Below, one piece after another: positions 22,343-30,790 of a stretch of DNA of 39,521 nucleotides. The stretch's first letter is position 1. Every line of letters begins with the position of its first letter. A program made the position numbers and the translations under genes. The stretch lies in NCBI GenBank assembly GCA_002305125.1, contig DBQG01000044.1, forward strand, positions 1-39,521, written 5' to 3'. The notes under the pieces are model-generated. The model saw nothing but the letters and a program-made list of their open reading frames with translations, did no database searches and was not told the DNA's origin. The stretch is from Patescibacteria group bacterium UBA1400 (GTDB lineage Bacteria > Patescibacteriota > Microgenomatia > UBA1400).

Positions 22343-25300
22343 TGAAAAATATTGTTGATTTTAAAAACCTAACTATTAAACTTGCTTCTTCTGAAGAAGC
22401 TAAAAGTTGGTCCTACGGAGAAGTAACTAAGCCAGAAACTATCAATTATAGGACATTAAAACCGGAAAAAGATGGTCTTTTTTGTGAAAGAATTTTTGGC
22501 CCTACTAAAGATTGGGAATGTTATTGTGGCAAATATAAAAGAATAAGATATAGGGGAATTATTTGCGATAAGTGCGGTGTTGAGGTTACGCAAAGTAGAG
22601 TAAGAAGAGAAAGAATGGGGCATATAGTTTTGGCTTGTCCAGTGGCTCATGTTTGGTATTTTAAAGGGGCGCCATCTAAGTTATCTTTGATTTTAGATAT
22701 TACTCCCAGAAATCTAGCTGCCATTATTTACTTTGCTCGATATGTAGTTTTAGAACTTGATAAAGAAAAAAGAAATGAAGCTTTGATTCAACTTGATAAA
22801 TCTCTAGAACAAAGACTTTCTGAACTAGAAAAGCAAACTAAAATTGACATTAAAGATGCTGAAAAAGAAGGGGAAGAAAGAATTAAAGAAATTCAAACGA
22901 AAGTTAAGTCAAAAGAGCAACAAGAATTAGCTATAAGAGAAGCTAAAATTAAAATTAAAAGAGAAGTTATTAACATTAATGATAATTTAGATTCAGAAAA
23001 AGAAACAGCTCAAGAATTATATAAAAGAGTTGTTGAAATGGTTAAAAAAATTAAAACCAAAACTGTTCTTTCGGAAGAGGAGTACCTAACTCTTTTAGAC
23101 TATCAAGCTACTTCTTTTATTAAAGTTGGTATGGGAGCAGAAAGTCTGTTAGAAATTTTAAAGAGAATTGATTTAGATAAACTAGCTGTTTCTTTGAGAA
23201 AAACAGCTCAAAAATATAGCGGTCAAAAAAAGATTAAAGCGGTAAAGAGATTAAGGGTTGTAGAAGGAATGAGAAAAGCAGTTATTGATCCAAAATCTAT
23301 GATTTCTAAAATTTTGCCTGTTTTACCTCCTGACTTAAGGCCAATGGTTCAGCTTTCGGGTGGAAGATTTGCCTCCTCAGATCTTAACGATCTTTATAGA
23401 AGAGTTATTAACCGTAATAATCGTTTAAAGCATTTAATTAATTTAGGAGCTCCAGAGATTATTTTACGAAATGAAAAAAGAATGCTTCAAGAAGCTGTTG
23501 ATACTTTAATTGATGTTTCTCAAAGTGGTAGGCCCAGAAGAAGGGGGAGTAAAGAACTACGTTCTTTATCAGAGATGTTAAAGGGCAAACAAGGACGTTT
23601 TCGTCAAAACCTTTTGGGTAAAAGAGTTGATTATTCTGGAAGAAGCGTTATTATTGTTGGTCCTGAATTAAAATTAAATGAATGTGGTTTGCCAAAAGAA
23701 ATGGCTTTAGAAATATTTAAACCCTATGTATTGAAAGAAATAATAGCAAATGGTTTGGCCCCAAACGTTAAGAGTGCAAAAAGAGTTTTAGAGCAAAAAC
23801 CCCCTGAGGTTTTTGATATTTTAGAAAAAGTTACTAAAAAACATCCAGTTCTACTTAACAGGGCTCCTACTTTACATAAGTTAGGGATTCAGGCTTTTTA
23901 TCCTGTTTTAATTGAAGGAAATGCTATTCAAATTCATCCCTGTGTTTGTGCTGGTTATAATGCTGATTTTGATGGTGATCAAATGGCTGTTCATCTTCCT
24001 TTATCAGAAAAATCTATGGAAGAATCAGTTAAATTAATGATGCCGGAAAATAATTTATTAAAACCAGCAGATGGTTCACCAGTTACATTCCCTAATAAAG
24101 ATATGGCTTTGGGTTGTTATTATTTAACTTCTGTTGACAATAAGCTTGAGTTTAATGAAAGTAAAATTTATGGTAGTGAACAAGAAGCAATAACTGCATA
24201 TCAACAGAATGCAATTAATTTGCGTCAACCAATTCAAGTTAGAATTCAGGGTAAAATTATAAAAACAACTGTAGGTAGAGTTATATTTAATCAAAGCATT
24301 CCTTCCTACTTTTACTTTTTAAACGACACGATCAATTCTGGTAAAATCAAGCAGTTAATTGAAGAGTCAATGCAGCATTTAACAAAAAAGGAAATTTCTA
24401 AGTTTATTGATGATTTAAAAGATTTAGGTTTTGAATATGCCACTTTATCTGGATTATCAGTAGCTGTGTCTGATTGTAAGTTGATTCCAGAAAAAGATAA
24501 AATTATTAATGAAGCTAATAAAAAAGCAGAAGAGATTGAAAAAAACTTTTCCTTAGGCTTAATTACAGAGGAAGAAAGAAGAAGACTTTCTAACGAATTA
24601 TGGATGGAAACAACAGAAGAGATAGCAGATAGAACCTGGGATAATTTTGATGAAGAAAATAGTGTTAAGTTAATCATTAACTCAGGAGGAACAAGAGCTT
24701 CTAAGGACCAAGTTAAACAAATGGCTGCAATGAGAGGTTTGGTAGTAGATCCTTTGGGAAAAATTGTTGAATTACCTACAAAATCAAACTTTAGAGAGGG
24801 ATTATCTGTTTTTGAATATGTGACTTCTACAAGGGGTTCAAGAAAGGGTTTGACAGATTCAGCATTGAAAACTGCTGATGCTGGTTATTTAACAAGAAGA
24901 CTGGTTGATGTTTCTCATGATGTAATTATTCGTATTGAAGATTGTGGAACCTCGGAAGGAATTCCTATTGAAAAAAAAGGACCCAGAGCTAAATACTTTT
25001 TGCTTCGTATTATAGGAAGGGTTGCAGCTAAAAAAGTTATTGATCCTAAAACTAAAAAAGTTATTGTTGATGCAAAAGAGATAATTACCAAAGAAGTAGC
25101 GCAAAAAATCGATAAAGCTAATATTGAAACCGTAATAATAAGGTCACCTTTAACCTGCGAGGCTCCTCATGGAATGTGCAAGCAATGTTATGGTTGGGAC
25201 TTTTCTACCAAAAAAATGGTAGAGATTGGTGTTCCAGTAGGAGTTTTAGCTGCTCAAAGTATCGGTGAGCCTGGAACTCAGTTAACAATGAGGGTAAGAC

Positions 25301-26037
25301 ATAAAGGTGGAATTGTTGGTCTTGATGTAACGCAGGGGCTGCCAAGAGTTGAAGAGTTATTTGAATCTAGAATTCCTAAGGTATTATCTCCTATTTCTGA
25401 AATATCAGGAAAAGTTAAAGTTGAAGAAACGGATCAGGGATATAAGATAACTATTAGGAATACTCAAGTAAAACCAGTTGAAGAAAGAGAGTATTTAATT
25501 CCTTTAACCAGTACCTTAAAGTATAAAACAGGTGACTTAATTCCTTCAGGTGTTCAATTAGCCTCAGGAGGCTTAGATCTTAAAGAAGTTTTAAGATTGA
25601 AAGGCATAAGAGGAGTTCAGTCTTATTTAGTGGATGAGGTGCAAAAAATTTATGAATCCCAGGGAATTCCTATTAATGATAAACATTTTGAGGTAATTGT
25701 TAGAAAGATGAGCGATAAAGTTAAGATTGAAACGGATGGAGATACATCTTTACTTCCTGGTGAGTTGGTTTCTCAACAAAGATTTGAAGAAGAGAATGCA
25801 GCCGCTTTAGCAAAGGGTGGTAGGCCAGCTACAGCTAAACAGATAATTTTGGGAATTACCCGGGCCTCTTTGTATACTGATTCCTGGTTATCTGCTGCTT
25901 CATTCCAGGAAACTTCAAATGTATTGACAGAAGCTAGTTTAAAAGGTGAAACAGATGATCTTTTAGGCTTGAAGGAAAATGTTATAATAGGAAGGCTCAT
26001 TCCCACATCTGAAGATAGAGCTAGAATTGAAGAATAA
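22342..26037 (+). CDS. rpoC: DNA-directed RNA polymerase subunit beta'
   Basis: The beta' subunit carries the catalytic Mg-binding loop, NADFDGDQM at about 540-548. The N-terminal zinc site (CYCG...CDKCG, about 56-80) and the second zinc cluster (C...C..CYG, nt about 25158-25190) are both present, as is the bridge/trigger-loop region with GEPGTQLTMR. A charged coiled-coil insertion occupies about residues 145-235, between the clamp segments. The 1231-residue length is within the bacterial range. It starts with a TAATG overlap with rpoB and is followed after three bases by rpsL, so rpoBC and rpsL-rpsG probably form one transcript. Confidence 0.96.
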   Translation: MKNIVDFKNLTIKLASSEEAKSWSYGEVTKPETINYRTLKPEKDGLFCERIFGPTKDWECYCGKYKRIRYRGIICDKCGVEVTQSRVRRERMGHIVLACPVAHVWYFKGAPSKLSLILDITPRNLAAIIYFARYVVLELDKEKRNEALIQLDKSLEQRLSELEKQTKIDIKDAEKEGEERIKEIQTKVKSKEQQELAIREAKIKIKREVININDNLDSEKETAQELYKRVVEMVKKIKTKTVLSEEEYLTLLDYQATSFIKVGMGAESLLEILKRIDLDKLAVSLRKTAQKYSGQKKIKAVKRLRVVEGMRKAVIDPKSMISKILPVLPPDLRPMVQLSGGRFASSDLNDLYRRVINRNNRLKHLINLGAPEIILRNEKRMLQEAVDTLIDVSQSGRPRRRGSKELRSLSEMLKGKQGRFRQNLLGKRVDYSGRSVIIVGPELKLNECGLPKEMALEIFKPYVLKEIIANGLAPNVKSAKRVLEQKPPEVFDILEKVTKKHPVLLNRAPTLHKLGIQAFYPVLIEGNAIQIHPCVCAGYNADFDGDQMAVHLPLSEKSMEESVKLMMPENNLLKPADGSPVTFPNKDMALGCYYLTSVDNKLEFNESKIYGSEQEAITAYQQNAINLRQPIQVRIQGKIIKTTVGRVIFNQSIPSYFYFLNDTINSGKIKQLIEESMQHLTKKEISKFIDDLKDLGFEYATLSGLSVAVSDCKLIPEKDKIINEANKKAEEIEKNFSLGLITEEERRRLSNELWMETTEEIADRTWDNFDEENSVKLIINSGGTRASKDQVKQMAAMRGLVVDPLGKIVELPTKSNFREGLSVFEYVTSTRGSRKGLTDSALKTADAGYLTRRLVDVSHDVIIRIEDCGTSEGIPIEKKGPRAKYFLLRIIGRVAAKKVIDPKTKKVIVDAKEIITKEVAQKIDKANIETVIIRSPLTCEAPHGMCKQCYGWDFSTKKMVEIGVPVGVLAAQSIGEPGTQLTMRVRHKGGIVGLDVTQGLPRVEELFESRIPKVLSPISEISGKVKVEETDQGYKITIRNTQVKPVEEREYLIPLTSTLKYKTGDLIPSGVQLASGGLDLKEVLRLKGIRGVQSYLVDEVQKIYESQGIPINDKHFEVIVRKMSDKVKIETDGDTSLLPGELVSQQRFEEENAAALAKGGRPATAKQIILGITRASLYTDSWLSAASFQETSNVLTEASLKGETDDLLGLKENVIIGRLIPTSEDRARIEE

Positions 26038-26040
26038 AAT

Positions 26041-26520
26041 ATGCCAACAATAAATCAACTGATAAGAAAAGGCAGAACAAGAAGACCTAAAAAAATTAAA
26101 GCTACAGCTTTAAGAAAATCTTTTAATGCCAAAGATAGAAAAATGGTTGATACAGTTAATCCCCAAAAGCGGGGAGTTTGTACTGTGGTAAAAACAATGA
26201 CTCCAAAGAAACCAAACTCTGCTTTAAGAAAAGTAGCTAGAGTGAGACTTTCCAATAAACAAGAAGTAACTGCTTATATTCCTGGTATTGGTCATAATTT
26301 AGCTGAACATTCTATTGTTATGATTAGGGGAGGAAGAGTTAAGGACTTACCTGGCGTAAAATATCATATTATTAGAGGTAAATATGATGCTTTGGGCGTT
26401 GAGGGAAGAAAAAAAGCTCGGTCAAAATATGGTACTCGTAAAGGAGGAGGTACAGGAGTTAAATCTAGCGAGGCGGCTCAGGAGGCTGCTCCTAATGCTA
26501 CTTCTACTTCTGCTACTTAA
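26041..26520 (+). CDS. rpsL: Small ribosomal subunit protein uS12
   Basis: S12 sits at the decoding centre. The decoding loop TPKKPNSALRKV (about 54-65) and the PQKRGVC segment are intact, with the usual lysines at the streptomycin-related positions. The protein is 159 residues, longer than the usual 124-137: about 13 extra residues lie between the N-terminal helix and PQKRGVC (about 22-40), and a low-complexity Ala/Ser/Thr tail of about 20 residues follows the conserved end. The ATG is four bases after rpoC. rpsG follows after eight bases. Confidence 0.94.
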   Translation: MPTINQLIRKGRTRRPKKIKATALRKSFNAKDRKMVDTVNPQKRGVCTVVKTMTPKKPNSALRKVARVRLSNKQEVTAYIPGIGHNLAEHSIVMIRGGRVKDLPGVKYHIIRGKYDALGVEGRKKARSKYGTRKGGGTGVKSSEAAQEAAPNATSTSAT

Positions 26521-26528
26521 ACAACAAC

Positions 26529-27011
26529 ATGGCAAGATCAAATAAAACTAGAAGAAAACCTATTCAGCCAGATCCTATTTATTCAAGCAAACTAGTAACT
26601 AGTTTGATAAATAGAATAATGAAAGATGGCAAAAAAAAGGTGGCGGCCAATCTTGTGTATACAGCTTTAGAACAGGTTAAGCAAGAACTTAAAGCTGATA
26701 ATCCATTAAATGTTTTAAGGCAAGCCTTAGATAATATTAAACCTATTATGGAAGTTAGGTCAAGAAGGGTTGGAGGAGCTGCTTATCAGGTTCCTATGCC
26801 TGTAAGGGGAGAAAGAAAAGAATCTTTAGCAATAAGATGGCTTATTTTTGCTGCCAGGGCTAGAGCGAATAAAGAATACAAAAGCTTTAGTAGTAAGTTA
26901 GCAGCAGAATTAAAAGATGCATATAATAATGAAGGTGGTGCTGTTAAGAAAAAGATGGAAACTCACAAAATGGCTGAGTCTAATAAAGCCTTTGCTCATT
27001 TTAGATGGTAA
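26529..27011 (+). CDS. rpsG: Small ribosomal subunit protein uS7
   Basis: S7 nucleates assembly of the 30S head. The 160-residue protein has the expected N-terminal DPIYSSKLV, LINRIMKDGKK, the RSRRVGGAAYQVPMPV hairpin and the C-terminal HKMAESNKAFAHFRW. Length is normal. It closes the rpoBC-rpsL-rpsG run; the next gene, folC, converges from the opposite strand with only 19 bases between stop codons. A palindrome covers this junction. Confidence 0.95.
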   Translation: MARSNKTRRKPIQPDPIYSSKLVTSLINRIMKDGKKKVAANLVYTALEQVKQELKADNPLNVLRQALDNIKPIMEVRSRRVGGAAYQVPMPVRGERKESLAIRWLIFAARARANKEYKSFSSKLAAELKDAYNNEGGAVKKKMETHKMAESNKAFAHFRW

Positions 27012-27028
27012 TTTATTGCTATCTAAAA
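26999..27028. terminator. Hairpin at the convergent rpsG/folC junction, possible terminator
   Basis: TTTTAGAT (26999-27006) and ATCTAAAA (27021-27028) are perfect inverted repeats, and the stem can extend inward by five more pairs, two of them G-T, to a TTTA loop. The palindrome overlaps the rpsG stop. It is AT-rich and has no clean T run directly after the stem on either strand, so terminator function is uncertain. Confidence 0.35.
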
Positions 27029-27030
27029 AT

Positions 27031-28377
27031 TTAATTTAAGTTTTTTACCTTCTTTAAATAAGTTCCTAAAAGATACAAAGATCCAGTTATTACTATAGGA
27101 CAATTGTAGCCTAAACTTTTTGCTTTTAATAGAGCTTTTTTAGGATTATTATCTGAAGTAGCTTTAAAGTTATAGCTAGCCAGTAAGAATTTTTTTATTT
27201 TTTCCGGGCTTTCGGCAAGGTTTAAATAATCTTGATTTAGATTAAACTTAGTCAAAACGATGTCTTTTGCTAGGGGAGCGATTTTGTCAAGCATTTTTTG
27301 ATAATCTTTTCCCCTTTTAAAAGCTAAAAGAAAAATGAATTTTTGATTAGGAAATAAAAGCTTTAAATTATTTGTAAGATTTGTAATTTTTTGGGGGTTA
27401 TGAGCCCCATCAAGAACTATAATTTGATTATTTAAATTAATTATTTCCAGCCGGCCAGAAAAAAATGCTTTTTTTAAATATTTCTTAATTTTATAATCAT
27501 TAATCTTAAATTTATATCTGTTGCTTAATAAAATTATTGTCGCCAAGGCGAGGCTGCAATTTTCAGCTTGATGGCTTCCTATTAGTCCAAGTTTCACTTC
27601 ATTTAAGTTATAATTTAAAAAATTAAAATCAAACACTGTTTGTTGTCTGTTTATTTTTAAATTATTAAAGTTTATTCCTTTTTTAATAAAATATAGTTGG
27701 TTTTTTTTAGCCCTGCTTTTAATAACTTTTCTTATATTTTTATGTTGCCAAAGACAAATTATTTGATTATTTGGTTTTATAATTCCAGCTTTTTGATTGG
27801 CAATTTCTTTCAGTTTTTTACCCAATACATTTGTGTGGTCAATTCCTATTTTAGTTAAAATAACTGTTTTATTTTTATTATTTATAGTGTTGGTGGCATC
27901 ATAAAGGCCACCCATTCCTGTTTCAATAATGGCCCAATTAACTTTTTCCTTATAAAAGACAAAAAAAGCCAGACTAATCATAATTTCAAAATAAGTAGGG
28001 GGACCAAAGGATTTTTTCTTCATTTCCTTTATAAAAGGAAGAAGAAGGTTTAAATAATAAATAAACTTTTTTTTACTAATAGGCTTATTATTCAATTGAA
28101 TTCTTTCTCTTATATCTGTTAAATGGGGGGAAATACTTAGGCCCGTTTTAAATCCAAGCCCTGTCAACATTAAACTTAGCAAATAGGCAGTAGATCCTTT
28201 TCCTGAAGTGCCGGCAATATGAATAGTTTTTATTTTTTCTTGGGGGTTATCTAAAAGCTTTAAAAAATATTTTGTTCTTTTTATTCCCATTAAACCAGGA
28301 AACTTCCTTGTTATACCTCTTGGAACTGAGTTATGTAAAAAATCTTCTGCCTGTTTAAAATTGTTGATTTTTTCCAT
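27031..28377 (-). CDS. folC: Folylpolyglutamate/dihydrofolate synthase (Mur ligase family)
   Basis: FolC adds glutamate to folates and, in bifunctional forms, to dihydropteroate. The 448-residue protein has the ATP loop GTSGKGST (56-63), the ISPHLTDIRERIQ segment, the ETGMGGLYDATNTI motif, and IDHTNVLG followed by KAGIIK, all typical of the family; VLDGAHNP marks the C-terminal domain. It is the only minus-strand gene here and separates rpsG from fusA. A TAAAAT (complement of 28406-28411) is a weak promoter candidate. Many Patescibacteria lack folate synthesis, so this may serve salvage of imported folate; that is inference, as no other folate gene is in the window. Confidence 0.88.
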   Translation of the reverse strand: MEKINNFKQAEDFLHNSVPRGITRKFPGLMGIKRTKYFLKLLDNPQEKIKTIHIAGTSGKGSTAYLLSLMLTGLGFKTGLSISPHLTDIRERIQLNNKPISKKKFIYYLNLLLPFIKEMKKKSFGPPTYFEIMISLAFFVFYKEKVNWAIIETGMGGLYDATNTINNKNKTVILTKIGIDHTNVLGKKLKEIANQKAGIIKPNNQIICLWQHKNIRKVIKSRAKKNQLYFIKKGINFNNLKINRQQTVFDFNFLNYNLNEVKLGLIGSHQAENCSLALATIILLSNRYKFKINDYKIKKYLKKAFFSGRLEIINLNNQIIVLDGAHNPQKITNLTNNLKLLFPNQKFIFLLAFKRGKDYQKMLDKIAPLAKDIVLTKFNLNQDYLNLAESPEKIKKFLLASYNFKATSDNNPKKALLKAKSLGYNCPIVITGSLYLLGTYLKKVKNLN

Positions 28378-28491
28378 ATAGTAATTTTAATTTATTTTTT
28401 AATTATATTTTAGGCAAAATTTAATTTTATCGAAACCTATTTTAATTCATTAGAATATTAATGTAAAATTGTCTTAAATCTAGCAAAAAAC

Positions 28492-28520
28492 TTGTAACTT
28501 ATTTAATTTTTTGTTACAAT
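28492..28520 (+). promoter_or_regulatory. Promoter of fusA-tuf
   Basis: TTGTAA (28492-28497), a 17-bp spacer and the extended -10 TGtTACAAT (hexamer 28515-28520). The predicted start near 28527 gives a leader of about 100 nt. The gap between folC and fusA (28378-28628) otherwise holds only AT-rich sequence and the leader hairpin. Confidence 0.7.
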
Positions 28521-28540
28521 TTGGAAGAAGCCTTAAAAAT

Positions 28541-28566
28541 ATGCTTCCCTTTAGGGGAAGCATTTT
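28541..28566 (+). terminator. Hairpin in the fusA leader, possible attenuator
   Basis: A perfect 9-bp stem, ATGCTTCCC (28541-28549) with GGGAAGCAT (28555-28563), has a five-base loop and is followed by TTTTAATT. The T run is short, so it is a weaker terminator than the one before nusA. It lies about 15 nt inside the transcript from the fusA promoter and 63 bases before the ATG, so it could attenuate transcription or protect the 5' end. Confidence 0.45.
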
Positions 28567-28628
28567 AATTGAAAACGATATAAAATATAATAATATTTTT
28601 ATAAAAATTATAAAAAGAAGTAAGAAAA

Positions 28629-30770
28629 ATGAAAGATAATAGAAAACAAATTCCGATTCAACGGGTAAGAAATATTGGAATTATTGCCCATATTGATGCT
28701 GGAAAAACCACTACAACAGAAAGAATTCTTTTTTATACAGGTAAAACTTATAAGATTGGTGATATTGATGAGGGTAGTACTCAGATGGACTGGATGGATC
28801 AAGAAAGAGAAAGAGGAATAACAATTCAGTCTGCTGCCACTACATGTTTTTGGCCGCCAGCTGATGATGATAAAGATGATAGTCAAGTTCACAGAATTAA
28901 TATCATTGATACTCCGGGACATGTTGATTTTACTGCAGAAGTTGAAAGATCTTTGAGAGTTCTTGATGGAGGTGTTGTTGTTTTCGATGCTGAGGAAGGG
29001 GTTCAATCTCAGTCAGAAACTGTTTGGCGTCAAGCAGATAAATATAATGTTCCCCGACTTTGTTTTGTTAATAAAATGGATAAAATTGGAGCCAATTTCT
29101 TAAACACCATTGAGGAGATTAAAGATAAGCTGGGAGCAAGACCTGCCATTATGGCTTTACCAATTGGTGCGGAAAAAGAATTTAGAGGTATTATTTTGCT
29201 TTTAGAGAGAGAGGCATTAGTTTGGGAAGGTGATCAGACAGGGGCTAAATTTAACCAAATTGAAATTTCTGAAGATATGAAAGAAGAAGTCGAAAAACAA
29301 CGATCTGCGTTGATTGAACAAATCTGTGAGCATTCAGGGGATGATAAGTTATTAGAAAAATATCTTGAAGGGGAGGAGATTAGTACCGAAGAATTAAAAA
29401 AGGGTTTAAGACAAGCAACTATTGCCTACAGGCTTATTCCTACTTACTGTGGTACTTCTTTGCGTAATAAAGGTATTCAACCTTTATTGGATGGTATAGT
29501 TGATTTCTTACCCTCTCCTCTTGACATCCCTCCTGTTACTGGCTATAATCCTAAAACAGAAGAAGAAGGTAAGATTACAGTAGAAAGTCCTAATTTAGTA
29601 GGACTGGCATTTAAGATTCAAACCGACCCTCACGTGGGACGGTTGACTTATGTGCGTATTTATTCTGGCACATTAACATCTGGTAGCTATATTTTAAACT
29701 CTACTGCTGATAAAAAAGAGAGAGTAGGTAGGTTGCTTTTAATGCATGCCAATAAAAGAGAAGAAATTGAACAAGCTGTAGCTGGAGAAATAGTGGCTGT
29801 AGTTGGTTTGAAGGATACGGCAACGGGTGACACTTTAACAGAGGAGAAGAATCCGTTTTTACTGGAAATCATTACTTTTCCCGAACCCGTTATATCTTTA
29901 TCAATAGAACCCAAAACTAGAGCCGATCAAGAAAAATTAGGTTATGCTTTAGCTAAGCTTGCTGAAGAAGATCCTACTTTTCAAGTCAGTAGTGATAGAG
30001 AAACAGGTCAAACTATCATTTCGGGTATGGGAGAGCTTCATCTTGAGATTTTAGTTGATAGAATGAAAAGGGAATTTAGAGTTGACGCTAATACTGGTCG
30101 TCCTCAGGTTGCTTATAGAGAGACCATTCAGCAAACCGCAACCGGTGAAGGAAAGTATATTCGTCAATCAGGAGGAAGGGGTCAATATGGACATTGTTTG
30201 TTAAGGATAGAGCCAAGAGATAGAGGTGAAGGTTATGAGTTTACTTCAGAAATTAAAGGAGCGGCTATTCCTAGAGAGTTTATTCCAGCAATAGAAAAAG
30301 GAGTTAAAGAAGCTATGGAGAATGGTGTTGTTGCTGGTTATCCTTTAGTAGACATGAGAGTAATTGTTTATGATGGTAGTTATCATGAAGTTGACTCTTC
30401 AGAGATAGCTTTTAAAATTGCTGGATCTTTTGCTTTACAACAAGCAGTTAAATCTGCTAATCCCGCTTTAATAGAACCTATTATGAAAACAGAAGTTACG
30501 ACTCCCGAAGAGTACTTGGGTGAAATTATTGGCGACCTGTCTAGTAAAAGAGCAAAAATATTAGGAACTAAAACAAGAGGTAATGTTAAAGTTATTACAG
30601 CTTTGGTGCCCTTGGCTGAAATGCCTCAGTATGCAACAAGATTAAGAACTTTAACTGCTGGCAGAGCTTCATTTTACATGGAGCCCAGTCATTATGAAGA
30701 GGTTCCTACTAATATAGCTGGTCAGATTATTGCTCAGAGAAAAAAACCAGAACAAGAAATAGAAAAATAA
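28629..30770 (+). CDS. fusA: Elongation factor G
   Basis: EF-G is the translocase GTPase. The 713-residue protein has G1 AHIDAGKTTTTE (20-31), the switch II DTPGHVDF, NKMDK, and domains II-V of normal length, including the domain IV segment SGGRGQYGHCLLRIEP and the C-terminal MPQYATRLRTLTAGRASFYME. The G domain carries the usual RGITIQSAATTC switch I. A purine-rich stretch (AAAAAGAAG) lies about ten bases before the ATG as a weak Shine-Dalgarno. tuf follows after 20 bases. Confidence 0.96.
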   Translation: MKDNRKQIPIQRVRNIGIIAHIDAGKTTTTERILFYTGKTYKIGDIDEGSTQMDWMDQERERGITIQSAATTCFWPPADDDKDDSQVHRINIIDTPGHVDFTAEVERSLRVLDGGVVVFDAEEGVQSQSETVWRQADKYNVPRLCFVNKMDKIGANFLNTIEEIKDKLGARPAIMALPIGAEKEFRGIILLLEREALVWEGDQTGAKFNQIEISEDMKEEVEKQRSALIEQICEHSGDDKLLEKYLEGEEISTEELKKGLRQATIAYRLIPTYCGTSLRNKGIQPLLDGIVDFLPSPLDIPPVTGYNPKTEEEGKITVESPNLVGLAFKIQTDPHVGRLTYVRIYSGTLTSGSYILNSTADKKERVGRLLLMHANKREEIEQAVAGEIVAVVGLKDTATGDTLTEEKNPFLLEIITFPEPVISLSIEPKTRADQEKLGYALAKLAEEDPTFQVSSDRETGQTIISGMGELHLEILVDRMKREFRVDANTGRPQVAYRETIQQTATGEGKYIRQSGGRGQYGHCLLRIEPRDRGEGYEFTSEIKGAAIPREFIPAIEKGVKEAMENGVVAGYPLVDMRVIVYDGSYHEVDSSEIAFKIAGSFALQQAVKSANPALIEPIMKTEVTTPEEYLGEIIGDLSSKRAKILGTKTRGNVKVITALVPLAEMPQYATRLRTLTAGRASFYMEPSHYEEVPTNIAGQIIAQRKKPEQEIEK

Positions 30771-30790
30771 TAAAATTAATTGGAGGATTT

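Noticed and set aside
24312..24677. 121-codon open frame antisense to rpoC
   Set aside because: Shadow of a charged rpoC segment with no recognisable motif.
30782..30790. Separate promoter for tuf in the fusA-tuf gap
   Set aside because: The 20-base gap contains only the GGAGG ribosome-binding site.
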